Positions 1-6,170 of a DNA stretch of 9,226 bases are shown one piece after another. Below the pieces are notes generated by a model, which did no database searches, was not told the origin of the DNA, and worked only from the letters and a program-made list of their open reading frames with translations. The DNA is from Methanoregula sp. UBA247 (lineage in GTDB: Archaea > Halobacteriota > Methanomicrobia > Methanomicrobiales > Methanospirillaceae). The translations under genes and the position numbers were made by a program. Positions within the stretch are counted from its first letter, which is position 1, and the number at the start of each line of letters is the position of its first letter. The stretch lies in the NCBI GenBank assembly GCA_002495055.1, contig DADR01000068.1, positions 206-9,431 on the forward strand, read 5' to 3'.

Positions 1-954
1 GGATTCAATCGTGCGGTCCAGCGCCTCATCACTTTCCATTGCTGGTTTTAGGAGAGGCAGGGCCATCCCGCAGAGATCAGCACCGATTGCAAGACCCTTG
101 GCAATGTCAAGACCAGATCTGACACCCCCCGTTGCAATCACCGGGCCACCGGATGCGAGCACTTCAGCCAGGCTTACAACCGTCGGGATTCCCCATTCGA
201 TAAAATCTTGCCCGAGAGTTTTCAGTCGCTTGTTGTTACTGTTTCTGCTTTCATCTGCGCGGATACTTTCAACTGCCGCCCAGGAAGTCCCGCCCCAGCC
301 ACCGATATCAATGGCACTGACTCCCGCTCCCCAGCATTGTCGCGCTGTTTCCGCAGAAATGCCACTACCGGTCTCTTTAATAATTACCGGGGTCCGGAAC
401 TCACGACAGAGTTCTCTGATAGCCGCCAGGCAGCCATGGGCATTGTGATCCCCCTCAGGCTGGATAGCCTCCTGCAGGAAATTCAGGTGTATCACAATCG
501 CATCTGCCTGGATCATTTCGACAGCCCGCTCTACCCACTCGATCCCGTGGTCACGGAGCTGGACTGCGCCGAGATTTGCAGCCAGGAACGCATGGGGTGC
601 CTCGTCACGGACTACCGAGAAGGTGTCTGCCAGAGAGGGGTTTTCGAGCGCAGCCCTTTGTGAACCGACACCCATACCCATCCCAAAACGTTCCGCAGCC
701 CGGGCAAGCCGCACATTTACTTCTTTTGTTCCGGGATGACCCCCGGTCATTGCCGAGATAAAAAGGGGGGAGGAGAATGTTCGGTTCAGAAACCTGGTGG
801 TAAGATCGATAGTACCCATGTCACATTCCGGAAGGGCATTGTGCACAAACCGGATATCACCAAATCCGGCATCGCCACTCTCTACGGACTTCTCTGTGCA
901 AATGCGCAGGTGATCGAGTTTCCGAGACGATGTGAACCTCTTTTTATCTCCCAT
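1..954 (-). CDS. fni: Type 2 isopentenyl-diphosphate delta-isomerase (C-terminus cut off by window edge)
   Basis: This FMN-dependent enzyme interconverts isopentenyl diphosphate and dimethylallyl diphosphate in the cytoplasm, making the primer for archaeal lipid chains. Known cofactors of the family are FMN, reduced NADPH and Mg2+. I translated 318 codons without a stop; the family is usually about 350 residues, so only the last few dozen are missing beyond base 1. Family signatures are visible: RKLDH at residues 11-15, AMTGG at 68-72, HLNFLQE at 156-162 followed by QPEGD (the conserved Gln/Glu region that acts in catalysis and Mg2+ binding), IIKETGSG at 191-198, GGWGGTSW at 218-225 and TGGVRSGLD at 275-283 (FMN phosphate site). 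The ATG at 954 follows the ipk stop by 4 bases, with a G-rich GGGGGA upstream as the likely Shine-Dalgarno. It is the last visible gene of the isoprenoid block. Also called idi2. The assignment is secure; only the 3' end is unseen. Confidence 0.96.
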   Translation of the reverse strand, partial: MGDKKRFTSSRKLDHLRICTEKSVESGDAGFGDIRFVHNALPECDMGTIDLTTRFLNRTFSSPLFISAMTGGHPGTKEVNVRLARAAERFGMGMGVGSQRAALENPSLADTFSVVRDEAPHAFLAANLGAVQLRDHGIEWVERAVEMIQADAIVIHLNFLQEAIQPEGDHNAHGCLAAIRELCREFRTPVIIKETGSGISAETARQCWGAGVSAIDIGGWGGTSWAAVESIRADESRNSNNKRLKTLGQDFIEWGIPTVVSLAEVLASGGPVIATGGVRSGLDIAKGLAIGADLCGMALPLLKPAMESDEALDRTIES

Positions 955-958
955 TTGG

Positions 959-1714
959 TTAATCCCCCTTAATTTTTGTCCCGCCATGGTCGGTTCCTGC
1001 AAGAAAGTCACCAATCCGCGAGACATCGAATATATCTGAGCCGATCCCCGCAGACGCAAGGCCGAGCAATTCGTTAATCTTCCCTCTCATTCCACCGGTG
1101 ACATCGGTATGCTTCGAGTTGCCGATCTGGAGAGATGGTGCCATGCTCCGGGTAATTTCCGGCACTACCACCCCCCCATCCAGCACTCCCGGTACATCGG
1201 TGGCGAGCCCCACGCGGTTGATGTTAAGTGCAACCGCGAGATACCGTACCAGCTGGTCGCCAGATACGATGCAGGCTCCACGTGAAAGGTCCATCACCAC
1301 GTCACCGTGGATCACAGGGACCATCCTGAGCATCAGCATTCTTTCCAGATGCCGGTGTTCAAAGGCCACGAGCCTGCCATTATCCGCCACCGCAGCATGG
1401 AGCGGGTGAATACCAACAGCAGCTACTCCCTTTTCACGCAGTGTCTCAACTACCGCATCATTCAACCGGCTGACCGCCCGATGGGTAATGAAGATCCCCC
1501 CGGTCTGATCTGCAACGACACCCTCATCGAGATGGAACTGTTTTGCCTCCGGGTGACCGCAGGAACCAGCCCCATGGATGATGATCATACTGCCTGATCG
1601 GACCTGCGAAATCGCTGATGCAACAAAGGAAAGCTGATCATGGTTGATGGAACAATCAGTTTTTTTATCAGTGATGACGCTCCCGCCGAGCTTTAAGAGG
1701 ATGCGATCAGACAT
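959..1714 (-). CDS. fomZ: Isopentenyl phosphate kinase
   Basis: This enzyme phosphorylates isopentenyl phosphate with ATP to give isopentenyl diphosphate, the step that defines the archaeal modified mevalonate pathway. It belongs to the amino acid kinase fold. Seen in the 251-residue protein: the N-terminal KLGGSVITDK at residues 8-17 (phosphate binding), HGAGSCGH at 47-54, whose second His corresponds to the catalytic histidine known for this family, HGDVVMD at 136-142, TDVPGVL at 172-178 and the DVTGGMRGK loop at 204-212. Length matches the family (about 250-260). The open frame extends 10 codons further upstream, but the ATG at 1714 is chosen because MSDRILLKLGGS matches the usual start and an AAGGAA Shine-Dalgarno lies just before it. 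This start overlaps the mvk stop by 8 bases (ATGTCTGA), implying coupled translation. Also called ipk. The fosfomycin-resistance relative FomA shares the fold, but the genomic context fits IPK. Confidence 0.96.
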   Translation of the reverse strand: MSDRILLKLGGSVITDKKTDCSINHDQLSFVASAISQVRSGSMIIIHGAGSCGHPEAKQFHLDEGVVADQTGGIFITHRAVSRLNDAVVETLREKGVAAVGIHPLHAAVADNGRLVAFEHRHLERMLMLRMVPVIHGDVVMDLSRGACIVSGDQLVRYLAVALNINRVGLATDVPGVLDGGVVVPEITRSMAPSLQIGNSKHTDVTGGMRGKINELLGLASAGIGSDIFDVSRIGDFLAGTDHGGTKIKGD

Positions 1715-2576
1715 TCTTTTCCTTCCTTGCACCTTCGGTGTCAATGCCCGTCACGATCGCACGGGCATCGCACGCTTCAATTGCACCCGCAATCCGTAGT
1801 TTCAACTGCTTGGGGCAGAGAGCCACCATGCACCCTCCTCCACCGGCACCGGTAATCTTGGCTCCAAATGCACCTGCTATCCGGGAAGCAAGTACTATCT
1901 TCGAGAGTTGAGGATGCCCTACCCCCAGTGCTTCGAGCAACGCGTGGTTCATATCCATATACCGCCCCAGTTCTTTTGGGTTATTGAGATGATGGATCGC
2001 ACTCATACTCACACCCTCAATAGCATCAAGTATCGGATCAACGATTTCGGGATGTTTCTTTTTTAAGTCACCTACTTGTTCCACCATCTTTGATGTACTA
2101 TGCGAGACAAGCGAGTCTCCTATGACAAGGTGCATATTCTGCGGGGGAAGCCGCCGTCGGGATCCTCCCGTGATGAGGACAATTCCCCCATACATGGATA
2201 CTGTAGTATCAGTGGGGCTGGCCCGCCCTTTCTGGACTTTCTTTTCTATCTCAAATGCCATATTCGCAATTTCTTCACGGGTTTTATGAAGGGAGAACTC
2301 GTCGTTGATTGCGGAGAGCGTTGCAACGGTGACTGCAGCAGACGAGCCCAAACCGGATGAACTCGGTATCTGCGAATTAATATAGACGCTGCCTATCACA
2401 CCCATCATTTCGAAACATCCGTCAATATAGGGTGATTTGGCACGCTGAGGGCGTTTTGTGTTTCTGACCGTGACAAACACGCGGGGTTTTATCGCCATCG
2501 CTATGCCGGGCTTTCCGTATACAACCGCATGTTCACCGAACAAGAATACTTTGCCCGGCGCACTCCACGTTGCCAA
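1707..2576 (-). CDS. mvk: Mevalonate kinase (TTG start)
   Basis: This GHMP-superfamily kinase phosphorylates mevalonate to mevalonate 5-phosphate, the entry to isoprenoid synthesis after HMG-CoA reductase. All three GHMP motifs are present in the 289-residue protein: APGKVFLFGEHAVVYG at residues 6-21, PSSSGLGSSAA at 71-81 (ATP phosphate loop) and ITGAGGGGCMVAL at 241-253. ASPTDTTVS at 119-127 carries the likely catalytic aspartate D123. The length is typical of archaeal enzymes. The start codon is TTG: an in-frame TGA lies three codons upstream (2583-2585), and the first internal ATG falls beyond motif 1, so no other start keeps the fold. A GGTGAT sequence matching the 16S 3' end sits 5 bases before it, inside the end of the MEMO gene. 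The MEMO stop and this start are one base apart. Phosphomevalonate kinase is less likely because of motif 1 and gene order. Confidence 0.96.
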   Translation of the reverse strand: MATWSAPGKVFLFGEHAVVYGKPGIAMAIKPRVFVTVRNTKRPQRAKSPYIDGCFEMMGVIGSVYINSQIPSSSGLGSSAAVTVATLSAINDEFSLHKTREEIANMAFEIEKKVQKGRASPTDTTVSMYGGIVLITGGSRRRLPPQNMHLVIGDSLVSHSTSKMVEQVGDLKKKHPEIVDPILDAIEGVSMSAIHHLNNPKELGRYMDMNHALLEALGVGHPQLSKIVLASRIAGAFGAKITGAGGGGCMVALCPKQLKLRIAGAIEACDARAIVTGIDTEGARKEKNV

Positions 2577-2577
2577 C

Positions 2578-3363
2578 CTACATCACCGCAATGGCTGCAT
2601 ACCCCACGACTTCACGGCGTTCACCGGTAACCTCACCACTTGTTGCATACCGGATAAGCTGTGCCGTTTTTGCCCCGAGTTTTTCACATACTGTCACCAT
2701 GGATGCAATCGGGCCGAATCCACAGGCAGTTACCCGACGCTCCTCAATCCGGCGATAGAACTCTTTTGTGTTGAGTGTGAGCAGCGGTTCAATTGCATAG
2801 AGGTCGTCAGATTTTGCCTTTTGTTCGGGCACATAATGCGAGAAGTCGCTGGATGCAACAATTCTAATATCCCTCTTTGATTGTCTGATCGCATTAACGA
2901 TCTTTTCTGCAAGTCGCATCGCGCTCGAATAATCCTGTACTCCCATCATCACCGGTGCAATACGTGCCCGGGGGAACCGGTACTTGATAAACGGCATCTG
3001 CACTTCGAGAGAGTGTTCATCACGATGAGAGAATTCGTCAGTTTCTATATCCAGTAATTCGACAAATTCAGCATCAGTATCTAAAACACCCAGGGGTGTT
3101 TCCCACGGTACCCTCGACACACAGTTGATATATCCTCTATGAGATGGACCGATAACGACAAATGTTCCTGAAAAATCAGGTGAGATTGTGGAAAATGCCT
3201 GAGCGGCAACATCCCCGGAATAGATATATCCTGCATGCGGCGATACTATACCCAAGGATGCCCCACCAGGTTTGGTACCAGAGAAAAATTTCTCCAGCAG
3301 CTGTTCCAGATGGGAAGGATCCCGCGGATAAAACATGCCAGCTACTGCGCATGTACGCATCAT
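2578..3363 (-). CDS. MEMO-family protein (MEMO1 homologue, COG1355)
   Basis: The protein belongs to the MEMO family, which resembles class III non-haem iron dioxygenases in fold. Human MEMO1 binds metal through two His and a Cys, but the archaeal role is not established. In the 261 residues I see VAGMFYP near the N-terminus, SPHAGYIYSG with H43, GPSHRGY with H75, HSLEVQMPF at 117-125, SSDFSHY at 171-177 and CGFGP with C214. H43, H75 and C214 align by motif with the human metal ligands, so the metal site looks intact. Length is close to the family norm (about 260-300). Two adjacent ATG codons (3363 and 3360) are possible starts; MRTCAVAG from the second fits the family pattern equally well. 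A GAGGG lies about 11 bases upstream of the first. The gene sits after the longest gap in the window and directly before mvk, so it is probably co-expressed with isoprenoid genes. A catalytic function should not be assumed. Confidence 0.93.
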   Translation of the reverse strand: MMRTCAVAGMFYPRDPSHLEQLLEKFFSGTKPGGASLGIVSPHAGYIYSGDVAAQAFSTISPDFSGTFVVIGPSHRGYINCVSRVPWETPLGVLDTDAEFVELLDIETDEFSHRDEHSLEVQMPFIKYRFPRARIAPVMMGVQDYSSAMRLAEKIVNAIRQSKRDIRIVASSDFSHYVPEQKAKSDDLYAIEPLLTLNTKEFYRRIEERRVTACGFGPIASMVTVCEKLGAKTAQLIRYATSGEVTGERREVVGYAAIAVM

Positions 3364-3387
3364 AATCGGATAAACCCTCTGGCAGTC

Positions 3388-3400
3388 CTATTATATCTAA
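3388..3400 (-). promoter_or_regulatory. Possible TATA box for the MEMO-mvk-ipk-fni block
   Basis: The 69-base gap between rps2 and the MEMO gene contains the minus-strand sequence TTAGATATAATAG, which resembles an archaeal TATA box. A T5 run (3414-3418) lies upstream of it and could serve as a weak U-tract termination signal for the preceding transcript. With the usual spacing of about 25 bases, transcription would begin near 3366-3368, almost at the ATG, giving a leaderless or nearly leaderless mRNA. A GAGGG possible Shine-Dalgarno at 3375-3379 would then be outside the transcript, so the two readings conflict. AT-rich 10-mers occur by chance, and read-through from rps2 is equally plausible. 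Confidence 0.25.
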
Positions 3401-3432
3401 CGATCGGTCATCCAAAAAGGTGATGGATCGGA

Positions 3433-4044
3433 TTAGAGTTCAATTTCGAAGTCTTCCGGGGTAAGAGCAGTTGAGATCCCGCGGTGGCGGAGCATCTCCC
3501 GTGTGAGCAGGAAATAAATCATGGAAAGCGCTTTGCGACCCTTGTTGTTCGTAGGGATAACCAGATCCACATACTTGGTCATGTTGTTGGTATCGCACAG
3601 GGCAACAACGGGAATGCCACACTGGACGGCTTCGTTTATTACTTGGGCGTCACCAATCGGGTCCGTGACTACAACTACCTGGGGCTCAATGTATCCATCG
3701 AGAACCGGGTTGGTGAGCAGTCCCGGAATAAACCGACCGGTTGCTGACATTGCACCAATGGTGTCGGCTAATTTTTTTGCCGGGTACTGCCCATACTGCC
3801 GGGAGGTGACAACGAGGATATTGGGTGCCTCGTACTGGTTTAAGAATTTCGCCGCGGTCTTGATCCGTGCGTCTGTCTCCCGTATATCAAGGATGTAAAG
3901 TCCATCGCCGCGGACGCGGTAGATGAATTTCTTCATATCCTCGCTCTTCTGTTGCGTGCCGATATGGACACCGGCTGCAAGATACTCCTCGACAGGGATG
4001 AGCGGTTCTTTTAATTCAATTTCCATCTCGTTTACTGTGGTCAT
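3433..4044 (-). CDS. rps2: 30S ribosomal protein uS2 (archaeal type)
   Basis: This small-subunit protein belongs to the uS2 family, which sits on the back of the 30S body near the uS5/bS21 region and is needed for initiation-competent subunits. In the 203 residues I see the family hallmarks: EEYLAAGVHIGTQQK near residues 19-33, YILDIRETDARI, VVTSRQYGQYPAKK, RFIPGLLTNP, VVVTDPIGDAQVINEA and the GIPVVALCDTNN segment. The length is that of archaeal/eukaryotic-core S2, which lacks the bacterial coiled-coil insertion. The ATG at 4044 overlaps the enolase stop as ATGA, and GAGGA lies 6 bases upstream inside eno, so translation is probably coupled to enolase. Met7 is an alternative start. It is the last translation-related gene before the isoprenoid block. 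Confidence 0.97.
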   Translation of the reverse strand: MTTVNEMEIELKEPLIPVEEYLAAGVHIGTQQKSEDMKKFIYRVRGDGLYILDIRETDARIKTAAKFLNQYEAPNILVVTSRQYGQYPAKKLADTIGAMSATGRFIPGLLTNPVLDGYIEPQVVVVTDPIGDAQVINEAVQCGIPVVALCDTNNMTKYVDLVIPTNNKGRKALSMIYFLLTREMLRHRGISTALTPEDFEIEL

Positions 4045-5228
4045 AGCTGTTCCTCAATGCGTATCAGTTCATTCAGTTTTGCGATGCGTTCTCCACCTAC
4101 AATTCCACATTTTAAGAAAACACAGGAGAATGCAGTTGCAAGGTGGGCGATAGTTGTATCTGTTGTCTCACCGGACCGGTGGCTCATCACCGTGTCCAGG
4201 CCATGGGTGTGAGCCAGACGGACCGCTTCAAATGTGTCAGTCAGCGTCCCAACCTGGTTAGGTTTTATGAGGACGCAGTTTGCTGCGTCTATCTCGATTC
4301 CCTGCAGTATCCGATCGACCTGTGTCACAAAAATATCGTCCCCGCAGATAAGACATCGATCGCCAACCTGGTTGTTGAGCTCTGCAAACCCGTCAAAATC
4401 ATCTTCATGGAGGGGATCTTCCACATACACCAGGTTATAGCTGTCAACGAGCTCAGCGATGTAAGCGATCTGGTCTTCAGTGGTCCGTACCTTGTCCCGG
4501 TACTTGTAACTGTCAGAGTTCCACATCTGGCTTGCTGCAACGTCAATACCCATATCGACCGAGATATTCATCTCATCTGCAACAATTCCGGTCGCCTCGG
4601 CAATGAGCTCAAATGCAAGGACATCATCAATCTGTGGTGCCCAGGCACCCTCATCACCCTTGCCGCAGGATTTTCCGCGTTTTGATAAGAGTTCCCTGAC
4701 TTTCCGGTGCACAGCGGCGTTTGCGAGAACCGCCTCTTCTGCATTTGTAGCATCTCCGGGAACAACGAGGAATTCCTGGATTTCGGTCGCGTTTGCCGCA
4801 TGCGCACCACCGCCGATCACATTCCCCAGCGGGAGCGGTATTTCGTCCACAAACACTCCACCAAGATAGCGGAATAGCGGGACCCCCATCGATGATGCAG
4901 CTGCCTTTGCGTTCGCGAGCGAGAGCGCAACTGCGATGTTTGCACCAATTTCAGCAAAGTTTGCCGTTCCATCGATATCGCGGAGCTGCTCATCAAATCC
5001 CTGCTGGTCACTGGCATCCATCCCGATAAGTGCGGGGATAACACTCTGAATGGCATAATCAACAGCCTCTTTAGGCGGTTTGACTTTTGCTTCCAGCGAT
5101 CCGGTACTGGCACCGCTGGGAGCTGCTGATCTGCCAAACCCGCCCGGGGTATAGATATCGGCTTCGACCGTCATATTGCCCCGGCTGTCCAGGATAGACC
5201 TCAGCTCGATTACCTCAATAGTCGTCAT
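4041..5228 (-). CDS. eno: Enolase (phosphopyruvate hydratase)
   Basis: Enolase converts 2-phosphoglycerate to phosphoenolpyruvate and back in glycolysis/gluconeogenesis, with Mg2+ in a TIM-barrel active site. The 395-residue protein is a little shorter than bacterial enolases (about 430), and all active-site elements are visible: SRGNMT and SGASTG (S38-G43, lid loop), GGGAHAANATEIQEF with H143, GDEGAWAP with E194, metal ligands D229 (GIDVAAS), E270 (VEDPLHEDD) and D297 (CGDDIF), then K322 (IKPNQVGT), SHRSGET at 349-355 and K373. The C-terminal ERIAKLNELIRIEE is the usual ending. A shortened segment around residues 183-191, just before GDEG, accounts for some of the smaller size. The ATG at 5228 has GAGG 5 bases upstream, overlapping the rpoK stop. 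The gene lies 8 bases after rpoK and overlaps rps2 by 4, placing a central-carbon enzyme inside a transcription/translation operon, an arrangement shared by many archaea. Confidence 0.98.
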   Translation of the reverse strand: MTTIEVIELRSILDSRGNMTVEADIYTPGGFGRSAAPSGASTGSLEAKVKPPKEAVDYAIQSVIPALIGMDASDQQGFDEQLRDIDGTANFAEIGANIAVALSLANAKAAASSMGVPLFRYLGGVFVDEIPLPLGNVIGGGAHAANATEIQEFLVVPGDATNAEEAVLANAAVHRKVRELLSKRGKSCGKGDEGAWAPQIDDVLAFELIAEATGIVADEMNISVDMGIDVAASQMWNSDSYKYRDKVRTTEDQIAYIAELVDSYNLVYVEDPLHEDDFDGFAELNNQVGDRCLICGDDIFVTQVDRILQGIEIDAANCVLIKPNQVGTLTDTFEAVRLAHTHGLDTVMSHRSGETTDTTIAHLATAFSCVFLKCGIVGGERIAKLNELIRIEEQL

Positions 5229-5236
5229 AGTAACCT

Positions 5237-5410
5237 CTACTTCCTCTTTACGGTAATGGGGATGGTGTTGTTGTTGTATTCTTCAACGGCAATCTCAAGG
5301 GGATCGATCCGTGTCGTAGTGATAAGTAAGGGAGCACCCATTGATATCTGCAGAGCCCTTGCTCCAATAATCCTTGCCCGTTCATACCGGGTGTACGTCT
5401 GCGTCTGCAT
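5237..5410 (-). CDS. rpoK: DNA-directed RNA polymerase subunit Rpo6 (K)
   Basis: This is the 57-residue small subunit K of the archaeal RNA polymerase, homologous to bacterial omega and eukaryotic RPB6, which clamps the largest subunit and aids assembly. I read it directly from the sequence. It starts MQTQTYTRYERARIIG, continues with ARALQISMGAPLLI (the omega/RPB6 core in which GARALQIS is highly conserved), then an IDPLEIAVEEY helix, and ends TIPITVKRK. The length fits archaeal K subunits without the acidic eukaryotic tail. The ATG at 5410 follows TGAGGA with 6 bases of spacing. Upstream lies the tRNA-Pro 3' end after 38 bases; downstream, eno begins 8 bases later. Because processing of the upstream tRNA would cut the transcript, rpoK would become the first gene of the rpoK-eno-rps2 mRNA. 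Confidence 0.95.
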   Translation of the reverse strand: MQTQTYTRYERARIIGARALQISMGAPLLITTTRIDPLEIAVEEYNNNTIPITVKRK

Positions 5411-5448
5411 TCTTTGTCCTCAAAATGATAGTTCTTTCAATTAGGATA

Positions 5449-5523
5449 TGGGGTCGCTGAGATTCGAACTCAGGTCACTGCGTCCCGAACGCAATAGGAT
5501 GGTCCAGGCTACCCTACGACCCC
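5449..5523 (-). tRNA. tRNA-Pro, anticodon CGG
   Basis: A 75-base cloverleaf can be drawn by hand. The acceptor stem GGGGTCG pairs fully with CGACCCC and is followed by discriminator A73; no CCA is encoded, since the DNA continues TATCC. The D arm begins GGG and contains the AGCC..GG loop bases. The anticodon stem TTGCG pairs with CGCAG (one T-G wobble) around the loop TTCGGGA, giving anticodon CGG (bases 5485-5487), which reads the proline codon CCG. The variable loop has 4 bases. The T stem CTGAG/CTCAG closes TTCGAAT. U13-U22 in the D stem is unpaired. There is no intron or bulge-helix-bulge. It lies in the same orientation between rpoN (16 bases) and rpoK (38 bases), so it is likely transcribed with them and released by RNase P and tRNase Z. 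Confidence 0.96.
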
Positions 5524-5539
5524 TCGTTCTTATGTCGAT

Positions 5540-5728
5540 CTACTGGTACGGGTTGAGCTCATCAATGATCTCTTTATGGGTCAGGAGCATACGCCTGCAG
5601 CAGTACCGGGAAATATTAAGATCGTCGAGGATCTTTTTAGGATCCTCGCCTTTCTCCCGCCTCTGCTTAAACTCTTCCCACGCTGTTGAAATTGGTTTTC
5701 CACAGGTGAAACATCGAACGGGTATCAC
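5540..5728 (-). CDS. rpoN: DNA-directed RNA polymerase subunit Rpo10 (N), GTG start
   Basis: This 62-residue zinc-binding subunit N is the counterpart of eukaryotic RPB10, and forms part of the assembly platform with subunits D, L and P. The family zinc site is complete: CFTC (C6, C9) near the N-terminus and the adjacent pair in RYCCRRM (C43, C44). The IPVRCFTCGKPI opening and the LTHKEIIDELNPYQ end are typical. The start codon is GTG. An in-frame TAA lies three codons upstream, and no ATG is available before the first cysteine. The GAGAGGT Shine-Dalgarno at 5737-5743 has an 8-base spacing. The gene follows rps9 after 30 bases and precedes tRNA-Pro by 16. It is unrelated to the bacterial sigma-54 factor that carries the same symbol. 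Confidence 0.97.
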   Translation of the reverse strand: MIPVRCFTCGKPISTAWEEFKQRREKGEDPKKILDDLNISRYCCRRMLLTHKEIIDELNPYQ

Positions 5729-5758
5729 GATTTTTTACCTCTCATCATATCTTTCAGC

Positions 5759-6160
5759 TTAACGATAAGACTTTTGGAATTTCTTGCGTGCTCCACGGCC
5801 GTGCGGCTTCTTTGCTTCTTTCTGCCGCGAGTCGTTGACGAGGAGTGTCCTGTCATAGGTAAGATAGATATCCTTAATCTGGGGATCATTGTGCCACTGA
5901 AGGATACCCCGGGCAAGAGCGGTACGGACCGCTTCTGCCTGCCCCATCACTCCGCCACCCGCGACATCGATGATTACATCGATACCGTGAATTGCATTGG
6001 GAACAAGCAGGAGCGGTTCGGAGATCTTCATCCGCGTTACGTCATTGCCATAGGTTTCGAGGGGCACTGAGTTGACCCGGATCATGCCTTTCCCTGCTTT
6101 AAGGGTCGCACGTGCGATTGCCGTCTTGCGTTTTCCACTTGTGTTTATGATCTTTGCCAT
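5759..6160 (-). CDS. rps9: 30S ribosomal protein uS9
   Basis: uS9 is a head protein of the small subunit whose C-terminal tail reaches the P-site tRNA. The 133-residue product begins AKIINTSGKRKTAIARATL, contains GGGVMGQAEAVRTALARGI at residues 68-86 (the conserved GQA-A-R core), LLVNDSRQKEAKKPHGRGAR, and ends KKFQKSYR; this basic SYR-type tail is what contacts tRNA. The open frame extends 15 codons upstream, but the ATG at 6160 is chosen because homologues start there and AAGGTG lies just before it. It follows the rpl13 stop by 10 bases, in the conserved archaeal order eL18-uL13-uS9-rpoN. Confidence 0.97.
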   Translation of the reverse strand: MAKIINTSGKRKTAIARATLKAGKGMIRVNSVPLETYGNDVTRMKISEPLLLVPNAIHGIDVIIDVAGGGVMGQAEAVRTALARGILQWHNDPQIKDIYLTYDRTLLVNDSRQKEAKKPHGRGARKKFQKSYR

Positions 6161-6170
6161 GGTGAACACC

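Noticed and set aside
208..663. A plus-strand open frame of about 150 codons opposite fni
   Set aside because: It lies antisense to a complete reading of the isomerase with all family motifs, and its translation is low-complexity-like with no recognisable domain.
1715..1744. A 10-codon upstream extension of ipk
   Set aside because: It overlaps mvk further and lies before the conserved N-terminus; the ATG at 1714 has the better Shine-Dalgarno.
4143..4685. A plus-strand open frame of about 180 codons opposite eno
   Set aside because: It mirrors a fully conserved enolase; the translation has no family resemblance and no plausible ribosome binding context was evident.
5449..5523. Possible intron or split tRNA
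   Set aside because: The anticodon loop is seven bases and the cloverleaf closes in 75 bases, so there is no intron or bulge-helix-bulge.
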